The notes beneath the pieces were generated by a model. It worked only from the letters and a program-made list of their open reading frames with translations. It was not told the origin of the DNA and searched no databases. The position numbers and the translations under genes were made by a program. A stretch of 12,066 nucleotides of DNA from Lachnospiraceae bacterium (GTDB taxonomy: Bacteria; Bacillota_A; Clostridia; Lachnospirales; Lachnospiraceae): NCBI GenBank assembly GCA_003446335.1, contig DMAZ01000162.1:1-12066 (forward strand). The letters run 5' to 3'. Shown in pieces: positions 1-7,930 of this stretch (position 1 is the stretch's first letter; each line of letters opens with the position of its first letter).

Positions 1-1443
1 GAGGCGGTCTGCGACGGAAACGGCATTGAACTGCCCCCAGCCCTCATTAAAAGGTGTCCAGAGGACCAGTGAGGGGACATTATACAGATGCCTTACTGTA
101 TCCCTCATCTCCCGGAGCCATACTTTGCGGCTCAGCTTTGATAACCGAGAGAAAAGAAAATAGTGCCGGTCGGAGACGTGTTTTGTAATAGCCGGGAAAA
201 TCGTCGGCAGATACAGTGTCAGCGGTGTTTTCGGCCTGGTCCCTCCGTTTACCATATCCTGCCATACCAGCATGCCGATCCGGTCACAATGATAGTACCA
301 GCGCAGGGGTTCGATTTTTATATGTTTTCGCAGCATATTCATGCCGGCATCTTTCATCTGCCTGATATCGTAGATAAATGCCTCATCGGCAGCCGGTGTG
401 TAAAGTCCGTCCGGCCAGTAACCCTGATCCAGTACTCCGTTCATAAAGTAAGGTCTGTTATTCAGGTAGATTCTGTTGATTCCATCTGAACCTTTCTCAC
501 ACGAAACTTTTCGCATCCCAAAATACGAGACGACAGTGTCGGATCCCGCTGTGATCAGGACCGGATAAAGCCAGGGTTCTTCGGGACTCCAGGGTCTCAT
601 ATCCGGGATTTTTATCCGACATGTTTTGCCTGAAGCAACGGTGTCTGCTGCAATCGGACTTTCGAACAAAAGTGAGGAGGCAGAAACAGTATCTGCATCG
701 TAGGTCTTCGTAGGCTGCGCAATGAGAATATTGATCGGAACTTCATGGGATGTTCTGATTCGCGCGGATATGCAGCTGCTGTCAAAACATGGCATCCATG
801 ATGCTTCGGTGATATATGTTTCCGGTACCCACTCCATCCAGACCGTCTGCCAGATGCCGCTCTGGGCTGTATAGTACATGCCGCCGGGTTCAAGTGACTG
901 CTTGCCGCAGCTTCTCCAGGACGAATCGGAGAGATCTGTCACCCTTACATGCAGATCGTTGACACCTGAGAAAATATGGTCTGTAATATCGATCTCGAAG
1001 GGGAGATATCCCCCATGATGTCTTGCCGCGCAGGTGCCGTTCAGGTAAACATGGCAGGATTCATCTACTGCGCCGAAGTGCAGGATCAGACGCATGCCGC
1101 TTTTTTTCTTTACCTCGAATACCCGGTGATACCAGAGAACTTCGTCAGGCATCACCCGACGATCTACGCAGGAGAGCAGAGACTCCGGTGAGAAGGGAAC
1201 AATGATGAAACCGTCATAATTGAACGGACCCGGGCAGCGGGATTCCACGGATTTCCGCGAGCGGATCGCATATTCCCAGCATCCGTTAAGGTTTATGAAA
1301 GAGCTGCGCACCAGCTGGGGACGAGGGTATTCCGGAAGAACGCTGTTCTCATCGAACGATTCTCCCCATTTCGTATATAATCGTATCGGCTCAGCCTTTT
1401 TCTTCCCGAGCTGAAGGGATCCGATCGCGTTTTTTATGTTCAT
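1..1443 (-). CDS. Glycoside hydrolase family 2 protein, N-terminal part (runs off left edge)
   Basis: A retaining exo-glycosidase of the GH2 clan (beta-galactosidase, beta-glucuronidase or beta-mannosidase type) that should cleave a terminal sugar from an oligosaccharide. The frame is open from the ATG at 1443-1441 to the window edge (481 codons, no stop). An N-terminal sugar-binding jelly-roll lies at about residues 45-215 (a stretch ending GGYLPFEIDITD, then SGIWQTVW), an Ig-like domain follows to about 320, and a TIM-barrel start carries GMNMLRKHIK and DRIGMLVWQDM. The motif WTPFNEGWGQF near the edge contains the GH2 acid/base Glu, here E467. The second catalytic Glu lies beyond the window. 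No signal peptide is seen, so the enzyme is probably cytoplasmic. A GAAAGG ribosome site sits about 7 bases before the ATG, and a strong promoter lies upstream. Family assignment is secure; substrate is not determinable here. Confidence 0.93.
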   Translation of the reverse strand, partial: MNIKNAIGSLQLGKKKAEPIRLYTKWGESFDENSVLPEYPRPQLVRSSFINLNGCWEYAIRSRKSVESRCPGPFNYDGFIIVPFSPESLLSCVDRRVMPDEVLWYHRVFEVKKKSGMRLILHFGAVDESCHVYLNGTCAARHHGGYLPFEIDITDHIFSGVNDLHVRVTDLSDSSWRSCGKQSLEPGGMYYTAQSGIWQTVWMEWVPETYITEASWMPCFDSSCISARIRTSHEVPINILIAQPTKTYDADTVSASSLLFESPIAADTVASGKTCRIKIPDMRPWSPEEPWLYPVLITAGSDTVVSYFGMRKVSCEKGSDGINRIYLNNRPYFMNGVLDQGYWPDGLYTPAADEAFIYDIRQMKDAGMNMLRKHIKIEPLRWYYHCDRIGMLVWQDMVNGGTRPKTPLTLYLPTIFPAITKHVSDRHYFLFSRLSKLSRKVWLREMRDTVRHLYNVPSLVLWTPFNEGWGQFNAVSVADRL

Positions 1444-1503
1444 AGTCTGACCTTTCTGCGTTTAAACCGAACAGCCGGTCCCTGTTTTTTATCATCTGTT
1501 ACA

Positions 1504-1532
1504 ATTTTATCCGTTTTCAGGGTCCATGGCAA
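1504..1532 (-). promoter_or_regulatory. Sigma-A type promoter for the GH2 gene
   Basis: Read on the minus strand, TTGCCA (1532-1527) and TAAAAT (1509-1504) are separated by exactly 17 bases. Each matches five of six consensus bases. Transcription would start near 1497, leaving a leader of about 55 bases before the GH2 start codon. Confidence 0.62.
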
Positions 1533-1566
1533 CTATATGCAGTGTATATAACGAAGAATAAAAGCC

Positions 1567-1631
1567 TCCGGCGGATCACAGACGTGTGCAGTGGGAGACG
1601 CCTTGGAACTGCGCACGTCGCGGCGTTCCTG
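1567..1631 (-). repeat. Decayed copy (A) of a small double-hairpin intergenic repeat
   Basis: Read on the minus strand, this matches the elements at 3415-3485 and 7853-7930. It starts CAGGAACGCC, lacks most of the first hairpin (about 14 bases missing), then keeps the GCGACGTGCGCAGT arm, a CCAAGGCGTC core and the closing CACACGTCTG. It ends in GATCCGCCGGA, which is shared with the 7920-7930 end. The outer stem still pairs over 9 bases (1581-1589 with 1611-1619, one G-T wobble), while the inner hairpin has degenerated. It lies in the divergent gap between the GH2 and phosphatase genes, upstream of both promoters. Confidence 0.7.
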
Positions 1632-1648
1632 AATGCTTTTTATTATGA

Positions 1649-1677
1649 TTGTTTCCCGTTTTTCTACATGGTAAGAT
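1649..1677 (+). promoter_or_regulatory. Likely promoter of the PP2C phosphatase gene
   Basis: TTGTTT (1649-1654) and TAAGAT (1672-1677) are spaced 17 bases apart. They would start transcription near 1684, about 30 bases before the ATG at 1716. The matches are moderate (4 of 6 each). The gene has no strong Shine-Dalgarno sequence (only GAAA-like purines), so the start region is weakly marked. Confidence 0.45.
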
Positions 1678-1715
1678 AAAATAGATCCTGTTGAAACTGT
1701 CAATTGTGAAATAGT

Positions 1716-3356
1716 ATGAATCAGAAAAAAGTGAAAGCAAAATCGAATTTGGCGGCAGGCATTATCGGTCCTATTGTATTGGGACTGGTCCTGTTCGGGA
1801 TGATCGTCTTTCTGGTAGGTCTTGTGAGCTTTACCAATACTTTTACCAGGGAATATTCAGAATCTACTTATCATATAGCGGACACGGCTGCGTCTCTGGT
1901 CAACGGAGATCACATCGATGATTACCTTGCGGGAAAGGAAATGGAAGAATATCAGCGCACGAAGCGTATCATAGATGCCTATTGCAGAAGAATGGCTGTT
2001 TCGCTTATCTATGTTATAGAAGTAGATACAAGTTATTACGGGAGATTTGTATCCGTTTTTAACTCCGTGAATAACAAGGTGGATAACAGCAGCTATAAAG
2101 AGTGGACGATCGGTTACATGCGCAATACGACCAACAGTGAATATGCCCGTAAATATCAGGCAATTTATGAAGAGGGGTCTGCGTATGAAACGGTGTATCG
2201 ATTACGTGCGGGGATAAATTATAAACCACATATAACGACGATGGTGCCGATTCGAAATGAATCCGGGACAGTGGTCGCGCTTCTCTGCGTACAGAGACCT
2301 ATTCATGAAGTGATGATAGCGATACTGCCCTACATGATAACGGTCCTTATTACGACACTGATCATATCTCTTTTGGCAAGCCGTACCATCTCATCCTTTA
2401 TGACAAGCCAGCTGGTCGTGCCGATCAGAAAAGTATCGGATGAAGCCACTCGTTTTGCGAGAGAGAATACCAAGGGAGAACCTCTCGGCGCGATCAGTCA
2501 GTACGAGGAACTATACAGGCTGTCTGATTCCATCGACAAGATGGAGACGGATATGGTGAATTATATTGAGAACCTGACTGCGGCTACGGCGGAAAAGGAA
2601 AGAATCGGTGCGGAGCTGTCACTCGCAAGAGAAATCCAGAAAAGCGCCATTCCGAATATTTTTCCTGCTTATCCGGAAAGGAAGGAGTTTGATATTTATG
2701 CCATGATGAAGCCGGCCAAGGAAGTCGGAGGAGATTTTTACAATTTCTTCTTCATAGACGAGGATCATCTGCTTCTGGCAATCGGTGATGTTTCCGGTAA
2801 GGGAATACCCGGCGCCCTGTTCATGATGGTCACCAACATCGTGCTTACCGATCGTTCTCATATGCCCGGAACACCGGCAGAAATCATGAGCTTTGTGAAC
2901 ACGCATATCTGCGAGCATAATGATATGGATATGTTCGTGACGATCTGGTTGGGCATACTGGAATTGTCTACCGGAAAGATCACAGCGGCGAACGCCGGGC
3001 ATGAAGACGCGGTCATCTGCCGCAGACATGGTGATTTTGAACTGTTCAGGACAAAACACGACTTCGTTGTCGGCGGAATGCCGAAGACTACCTATAAGGA
3101 TTTTGAGCTGCAGCTTGCAAAAGGAGACAAACTGTTCATCTATACGGACGGGATTCCCGAAGCGACGGCCAGGGACAACAGTATGTTCGGCTTGGACAGG
3201 ATGAAGGATGCTTTGAATACGAATAAGGAGGGATCTCCACGACAGGTTTTGGAAGGTGTACATGATGCTGTCATTGAATTTGTAGGAGAGGCTCCGCAGT
3301 TCGATGATATGACCATGCTCTGTCTGGAGTATCTGCCGGATCATCGGGAAGTCTGA
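1716..3356 (+). CDS. Membrane-anchored SpoIIE/RsbU-type PP2C serine phosphatase
   Basis: Predicted Mn2+/Mg2+-dependent serine/threonine phosphatase of the SpoIIE/RsbU class. Such enzymes usually dephosphorylate an anti-anti-sigma factor (STAS protein) in partner-switching. The 546 residues hold a first membrane helix (about 13-37), a roughly 165-residue extracellular sensor segment (Cache-like by position, not by clear motif), a second helix (about 203-223), a HAMP-like segment (to about 285) and a coiled-coil linker with LAREIQKSAIP (303-313), a hallmark of RsbU-like proteins. The phosphatase domain shows EVGGDFY (D340), IGDVSGKG (D358), NAGHE (426-430), YTDG (D478) and QFDDMTM (D530, D531), so all metal-binding aspartates appear present. 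An in-frame TGA lies three codons before the ATG, fixing the upstream limit; GTG at 1731 is a less likely start. No STAS protein, anti-sigma kinase or sigma factor is encoded in this window, so the partner is unknown. Confidence 0.92.
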   Translation: MNQKKVKAKSNLAAGIIGPIVLGLVLFGMIVFLVGLVSFTNTFTREYSESTYHIADTAASLVNGDHIDDYLAGKEMEEYQRTKRIIDAYCRRMAVSLIYVIEVDTSYYGRFVSVFNSVNNKVDNSSYKEWTIGYMRNTTNSEYARKYQAIYEEGSAYETVYRLRAGINYKPHITTMVPIRNESGTVVALLCVQRPIHEVMIAILPYMITVLITTLIISLLASRTISSFMTSQLVVPIRKVSDEATRFARENTKGEPLGAISQYEELYRLSDSIDKMETDMVNYIENLTAATAEKERIGAELSLAREIQKSAIPNIFPAYPERKEFDIYAMMKPAKEVGGDFYNFFFIDEDHLLLAIGDVSGKGIPGALFMMVTNIVLTDRSHMPGTPAEIMSFVNTHICEHNDMDMFVTIWLGILELSTGKITAANAGHEDAVICRRHGDFELFRTKHDFVVGGMPKTTYKDFELQLAKGDKLFIYTDGIPEATARDNSMFGLDRMKDALNTNKEGSPRQVLEGVHDAVIEFVGEAPQFDDMTMLCLEYLPDHREV

Positions 3357-3414
3357 CGATGAACACCGGGAAGCATCAACTGCCGCAGGAGCGCGGAATT
3401 GTGATTGAGGAGTT

Positions 3415-3485
3415 CAAGAACGCCTCGGCGTTCTTGCTGCGACGTGCACGGCGCCAAGGCGCCTTCCACTGCGCACGTCTGCGAT
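3415..3485 (+). repeat. Small double-hairpin intergenic repeat, intact copy (B)
   Basis: The first hairpin is a perfect 10-bp inverted repeat, CAAGAACGCC / GGCGTTCTTG, separated by only TC (3415-3436). The second has an outer stem GACGTGC (3441-3447) with GCACGTC (3473-3479), enclosing an inner hairpin GGCGCC-AA-GGCGCC (3450-3463) and a TTCCACT strand. The first hairpin is identical to that at 7853-7874. No T-run follows either hairpin, so it is not a classical intrinsic terminator. It fills the gap between the phosphatase and GH94 genes. No clear GH94 promoter was found in the rest of this gap (3357-3414 and 3486-3542), so the two genes may be co-transcribed through the element. Confidence 0.8.
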
Positions 3486-3542
3486 ACAGGGAAAGGAAAT
3501 ATTGAATACGACCGATAGAATACTGGCAGTGAGGAAATCGAC

Positions 3543-5954
3543 ATGAAATACGGATATTTTGATGATAACAACAGAGAATATGTAATCACCCGTCCCGACA
3601 CACCCGGACCGTGGGCGAATTATCTGGGATCGACGGAGTACGGCGCCCTGATCTCAAATAACGCAGGGGGCTATAGTTTCGTAAAATCCGGAGCGAACGG
3701 GCGGATCCTTCGATATATATTCAACCGGAATGATATGCCGGGACGCTACATTTATCTGCGGGACAACGAGGATGGGGATTACTGGTCTGCATCCTGGCAG
3801 CCTGTGGGAAAGGATCTGGAAAATTACGGAAGTGAGTGCAGGCACGGCACGGGATACACGGTGATCAGTGCCGATTATCATGAGATCCACAGCGAAGCGG
3901 CTTATTATGTGCCTTACGGAAGGACTCATGAGGTCTGGAGACTGAACGTGACAAATGTATCAAATCGACGCAGAAATCTCACACTGACCGGATGCTGTGA
4001 GTTCACCAATGAAGGCAATTACGAGCAGGATCAGGTCAATCTGCAGTACTCCCTCTTCATAACAAGAACTATTTTCGATCAGGACCGCCTGCGTCAGCAG
4101 CTCAACGGAAATCTGAACGCGATCGGTGATGACGAAGTGGACAACAAGAATGTGAGAGAACGTTTCCTCGGCCTTTCCGGGGCTCCGGTCTCTTCTTACT
4201 GCGGTGAACTGTCACAATTCATCGGAAGCTACCGGGGCTATCGGAATCCGATCGGCGTGGAAAGCGGTGATCTGGGAAATTATGACTGTTATAACGGAAA
4301 CTGCTGCGGCGCACTTTCCTGTGTGCTGTCTCTTGGACCCGGCGAGACCCGGACAGTGGCCTTCATACTCGGAGAAAAAGATCCGGACGAGAGTGCTGCT
4401 CTTATGGATGAATACGGTGAAGATCCGGCCGGCAGATGCAGCCGGGAGCTTCAGGAACTGAAAGACTTCTGGCACGGAAAACTGTCACATCTTCAGGTGC
4501 ACACTCCCTGTCCTGAATTCGACACGATGATCAACACCTGGAATGCGTATAACTGCTTCATGACCTTTAACTGGTCCCGGGCGGCATCCTTTATTTACTG
4601 CGGGCTCAGGAACGGGTATGGTTACAGAGATACAGTCCAGGATATACAGGGTGTTATCCATCTGGATCCGGATGCGGCAGCGGATAAGCTCAGATTCATG
4701 CTGTCGGCGCAGGTACATCACGGCGGCGGACTTCCGCTTGTCAAATTCACCCATGACCCGGGGCATGAAGATACACCGGAAGACGAATCCTACGTTCGCG
4801 AGACCGGTCATCCTGCATATCGGGCAGACGATGCCCTCTGGCTGTTCCCGACTGTGTACAAATATATAGCGGAATCCGGAAATGCTGCCTTCCTCGATGA
4901 AGTGATCCCGTTTGCCGACCGGGAGGAAGGAAGCGTATACGAGCATCTGAAGAGAGCTATTGATTTCTCTCTGAAGCATATGGGGCCTCACGGCATGCCG
5001 GCCGGGCTCTATGCGGACTGGAACGACTGCCTGCGTCTCGGGGCACAGGGGGAGTCGGCATTTGTTGCTTTCCAGTTCTACTATGCGTTTACGATCCTGC
5101 GCGAATTTGCATCGATGAGACAGGATACCGACTATCTGAAATGGCTGACGGATGAACAGGAAAAACTCCGGGGAGAGCTGAACCGTCTGTGCTGGAATGA
5201 GGATCGTTTCATCCGCGGGTTCACGGAGGATGGGGAGACCATCGGTGAACGCACTGCTCCGGAAGCCAATATGTGGCTGAATCCCCAGAGCTGGGCGGTG
5301 ATCAGCGGTCTTGCTGACCGGGAACAGGCAGAGGCTGCCCTGGATATGGTCTATGACAGGCTCAATACTCCGTACGGTGCGGTCATCATGGATCCGCCTT
5401 ATCATGCCCATGCCTTTGACGGAGCGCTGGCTGTCATTTATAATGCGGGGGTGAAAGAGAATGCCGGTATTTTCTCCCAGTCTCAGGGCTGGCTGATTCT
5501 TGCGGAAGCCCTGCTCGGAAGGGGTGAGAGGGCATTTGAATACTTTAAGGAAAATGCGCCGTCCATGCAGAATGAGTTCGCGGAGATCCGGTGCATAGAA
5601 CCTTATTGCTACGGACAGTTCACGGAAGGGAAGGCAAGCCCGCGCGCGGGCCGATCGCATGTACACTGGCTGACAGGTACTGCTTCCACTGTCATGGTCG
5701 GATGTGTGGAAGGCATTCTCGGTATGAGGCCCGACCTATACGGCATAAAAATAGCGCCCTCCATTCCGCGGGAGTGGAAGACGCTTGAGATCGAAAAGGA
5801 TTTCAGGGGCAGAAAGCTCCACATTCTCATTGAGAATCCTGAGGCAAAAGAATCAGGATACAGAAAACTGACGCTCAATGGAAGAGAGCTGGAAGGAAAC
5901 TACATTCCGGAGAGCGAACTGTCCGAAGAAAATGAGATCGTCCTCATCATGTAA
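3543..5954 (+). CDS. GH94 disaccharide phosphorylase (cellobiose/chitobiose phosphorylase-like)
   Basis: An inverting phosphorylase that should split a beta-linked disaccharide with inorganic phosphate, giving an alpha-sugar-1-phosphate and a free sugar in the cytoplasm. At 803 residues it matches the usual GH94 length (about 800). The N-terminus (MKYGYFDDNNREYVITRPDT, then PW.NYLG and AGGYSF) and DGDYWSASWQPV are typical of the beta-sandwich domain. The (alpha/alpha)6 barrel carries GYRDTVQD, ADDALWLFPT and ADWNDC. The DWND at 492-495 holds the general acid, by family knowledge the second Asp, D495. The C-terminal part has GVKENAGIF and HWLTGTA (708-714), the phosphate-site region. From memory the N-terminus resembles diacetylchitobiose phosphorylases more than cellobiose ones, but substrate cannot be assigned by eye. 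The ribosome site GAGGAA lies about 7 bases before the ATG. The stop is only 10 bases from the convergent channel gene, with no terminator between. Confidence 0.93.
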   Translation: MKYGYFDDNNREYVITRPDTPGPWANYLGSTEYGALISNNAGGYSFVKSGANGRILRYIFNRNDMPGRYIYLRDNEDGDYWSASWQPVGKDLENYGSECRHGTGYTVISADYHEIHSEAAYYVPYGRTHEVWRLNVTNVSNRRRNLTLTGCCEFTNEGNYEQDQVNLQYSLFITRTIFDQDRLRQQLNGNLNAIGDDEVDNKNVRERFLGLSGAPVSSYCGELSQFIGSYRGYRNPIGVESGDLGNYDCYNGNCCGALSCVLSLGPGETRTVAFILGEKDPDESAALMDEYGEDPAGRCSRELQELKDFWHGKLSHLQVHTPCPEFDTMINTWNAYNCFMTFNWSRAASFIYCGLRNGYGYRDTVQDIQGVIHLDPDAAADKLRFMLSAQVHHGGGLPLVKFTHDPGHEDTPEDESYVRETGHPAYRADDALWLFPTVYKYIAESGNAAFLDEVIPFADREEGSVYEHLKRAIDFSLKHMGPHGMPAGLYADWNDCLRLGAQGESAFVAFQFYYAFTILREFASMRQDTDYLKWLTDEQEKLRGELNRLCWNEDRFIRGFTEDGETIGERTAPEANMWLNPQSWAVISGLADREQAEAALDMVYDRLNTPYGAVIMDPPYHAHAFDGALAVIYNAGVKENAGIFSQSQGWLILAEALLGRGERAFEYFKENAPSMQNEFAEIRCIEPYCYGQFTEGKASPRAGRSHVHWLTGTASTVMVGCVEGILGMRPDLYGIKIAPSIPREWKTLEIEKDFRGRKLHILIENPEAKESGYRKLTLNGRELEGNYIPESELSEENEIVLIM

Positions 5955-5964
5955 AAGACGATTT

Positions 5965-7767
5965 TTAATCCTGCAGGGTACTGATGAGCTCCCAGGAGAT
6001 ATCATCCAGTTCCTGCTCTTTGGCAGTCAGCTGTTCGAACGGGACCAGAAGCGGGTGGAGCCGACGCTCATTGTCACGTTCTTTCCCGTATCTCCAGCCG
6101 TACATGTAGTGGAAGCGCATCCAGCGTTCATGTTCGATCCGGCGGCAAAGTTCCCGGTCAACAGTATTTTCTCTGAAATTATTTATGGCAAGCACGGTCG
6201 TGTCCGGATCAATGGGCACGGCCGTTTTTCTGTCCAGATTTCCGGTCAGGATCCGGATCTTTGTGTTCATGTGGTCCGCGGCAGCCATATTGGAGCGGCG
6301 GGAGAACATGCTGAGGTCTTCCCAGCAGGTCTTCTTGTATTTATCGTCCTGCAGGCTGTTGTAGTATTCGTTGAGGGCGACGGCCCGCCGAAGAAGTTCT
6401 TCCCGCATAATTCGTTCCGGTGTGTAAAGCTGTCGGAGGCTGCCGAAACCGCTCACACCGTCAATGGAGTCATTGCCGAATATAAAGAGCCGTGCCATTG
6501 TGGGACAAAGGAGACGTATTTTTTCAGCTATGCGGATATTGTCCATTTCAGAGGAGCTGCAGATAATGATACGGTCTGCCGTCTCCAGGCAGGCATGATT
6601 CGAATCCCAGTGCTCCTCATGAAAGCAGAGCGTGTCATTTGCGGGAGCTTCCCCGCTCTCTTCCTGAAGGGCCTCGACGGACACGCTTTTTATACCATTC
6701 TTCATAAGGATCGGATCCTCAGCGGGCGGGACCATGGTGTTCACGGAGACTACATCGATGACATCCGTTATACGCGGATGGTCTTCCATAAAGCTTTCGT
6801 CTGTATGGCTGTTCCTCGTACTTTCTTCATTTTTACTGAAAATGTGGTAGCGGCAGCGAAGCAGCGGACCGAAGACATTTACCAGTACAGCCTGTTCGAT
6901 GAGGAAATTTATCAGAGCTCCCTCGCCGATCAGGATGACATTCTTCTCAGACCTTGTCAGCGGATTTTCGGCCCAATAGGCGCGTGCTGTCAGTTCAGAA
7001 GGGTCGAACGTATGCAGGCCTTTAGGCGGTGTCTGAAATCGAACACATGTCCGGCAGTAAATCTGTACCTTATCCGGGTCAGTGACAGATGCTGCTCCAT
7101 TATTGAATGCTTCAGATGCAGACACGGTTCTGCAGGATTCAAAATCGGTGTCAGCGGATGAAATGGCAAGCGCTGTTTTCAGGTTGGATTCTTCATTTTC
7201 CCCGATCAAAAAGACCGCCGGTTTCGGGATCGAATTGTTTTTCTTCCCACTGGTGCAGATGGAAAGCACATTGTCAACGGAAAGAGACGTAAAAATGCAG
7301 CGGAACTTAAAGAGATCCCGTATCTGATGTTCTGCCCCGCAGAAAATGAAGCCGTTATCTTCGGGCATGGCTGAGAGCTGTCTTGCAAGACAGACACTTT
7401 CCGGACAGTACCTGTCGAAGATGTACCATCTGTCGACCCGGGCCAGAAAGATACGTGCCCTGAGGATGGCAGAGCTGTTCATGAAGTGGATGATCGACGT
7501 GATCAGGATGGAGATAAATCCGCAGCTGAGCAGAATAAAAAATATTCCCATGGCTTTTCCGAACGGTGTTACCGGACTGACGTCTCCGTATCCCACCGTA
7601 GTCACAGTTGCAAGGAAATACCACAATGCGTCAAGCGGGGTCTTGATCGTAGAGTTCGAAGCTTTCTGTTCGACATGAGCGAGAAGGAACAGCATTACAA
7701 CGAGGGTTGCGACTGCCATGCAAATCAGTATTCTGTTTCTGATCCTGTTCCGCTTACTGTTATTCAT
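5965..7767 (-). CDS. Two-helix K+ channel fused to Rossmann-like domains and a C-terminal RyR domain
   Basis: A predicted ligand-regulated potassium channel of 600 residues. The N-terminus has TM1 (about 13-31), a pore loop with the K+ selectivity filter TTVGYGD (56-62), and TM2 (about 72-95), the KcsA/MthK-type pore plan. The cytosolic part begins with a degenerate TrkA-N/RCK-like fold (WYIFDRYCPES, about 113-123) and has a second Rossmann-like unit (NVILIGEGALINFLIEQ, starting near 275). It ends in a region resembling the RyR domain of ryanodine receptors: IEHERW (544-549), GWRYG (557-561), LHPLLVPF (570-577). The classic GxGxxG is imperfect, so nucleotide binding is inferred, not shown. 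The ribosome site GGGAG lies 7 bases before the ATG. It is the downstream gene of a tandem minus-strand pair, 217 bases after the four-helix RyR-like protein, with a structured repeat between them. It could also be a simple osmotic or NAD(H)-responsive K+ channel. Confidence 0.86.
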   Translation of the reverse strand: MNNSKRNRIRNRILICMAVATLVVMLFLLAHVEQKASNSTIKTPLDALWYFLATVTTVGYGDVSPVTPFGKAMGIFFILLSCGFISILITSIIHFMNSSAILRARIFLARVDRWYIFDRYCPESVCLARQLSAMPEDNGFIFCGAEHQIRDLFKFRCIFTSLSVDNVLSICTSGKKNNSIPKPAVFLIGENEESNLKTALAISSADTDFESCRTVSASEAFNNGAASVTDPDKVQIYCRTCVRFQTPPKGLHTFDPSELTARAYWAENPLTRSEKNVILIGEGALINFLIEQAVLVNVFGPLLRCRYHIFSKNEESTRNSHTDESFMEDHPRITDVIDVVSVNTMVPPAEDPILMKNGIKSVSVEALQEESGEAPANDTLCFHEEHWDSNHACLETADRIIICSSSEMDNIRIAEKIRLLCPTMARLFIFGNDSIDGVSGFGSLRQLYTPERIMREELLRRAVALNEYYNSLQDDKYKKTCWEDLSMFSRRSNMAAADHMNTKIRILTGNLDRKTAVPIDPDTTVLAINNFRENTVDRELCRRIEHERWMRFHYMYGWRYGKERDNERRLHPLLVPFEQLTAKEQELDDISWELISTLQD

Positions 7768-7852
7768 CTGATATCTCCCTGTTCTTGTTTTCCGATGTAT
7801 TATTCATGATTGCGACTGAATCCTTAACGTGATGTGGGCAGTTTGAGTAAAT

Positions 7853-7930
7853 CAAGAACGCCTCGGCGTTCTTGCCGCGCCGCGCATGGTGCGAAGCACC
7901 TTCCTTAATGCGCGGCAGCGATCCGCCGGA
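7853..7930 (+). repeat. Small double-hairpin intergenic repeat, intact copy (C)
   Basis: The first hairpin (7853-7874) is identical to that in copy B. The second has a perfect 9-bp outer stem, GCCGCGCAT (7879-7887) with ATGCGCGGC (7908-7916), and an inner hairpin GGTGC-GAA-GCACC (7888-7900), followed by TTCC as in copy B. The stem bases differ from copy B on both sides in a compensated way, so the fold is kept while the sequence changes. The element ends in GATCCGCCGGA, shared with copy A. It sits between the two minus-strand RyR-type genes, opposite in orientation to their transcription. The rest of the gap (7768-7852, 7931-7984) shows only the channel gene's ribosome site and a weak TTAAGG-17-AATAAT promoter candidate on the minus strand. 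Confidence 0.8.

Noticed and set aside
2619..3344. Minus-strand open frame (241 codons) opposite the phosphatase
   Set aside because: It is antisense to the conserved PP2C catalytic domain, with no independent support.
3415..3485. Repeat hairpins as an intrinsic terminator of the phosphatase gene
   Set aside because: Stems are strong but no T-run follows either one, and copies occur in both orientations relative to genes.
3359..3505. 48-codon plus-strand open frame just after the phosphatase stop
   Set aside because: It reads straight through repeat copy B, has no ribosome site of its own beyond coding sequence, and its peptide is dictated by the hairpin arms.
4485..5666. Long minus-strand open frame (393 codons) opposite the GH94 gene
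   Set aside because: It lies wholly antisense to a clearly coding GH94 frame, has no family motifs and no ribosome site, and is explained by codon bias of the sense gene.
5878..7161. Long plus-strand open frame (427 codons) opposite the channel gene
   Set aside because: It starts inside the GH94 gene and runs antisense through the channel's Rossmann and RyR regions. The protein has no recognisable motif.
1567..7930. The three similar intergenic repeats as a CRISPR array or phage attachment sites
   Set aside because: They are kilobases apart, not regularly spaced, in mixed orientation, and no cas, integrase or phage genes are present.
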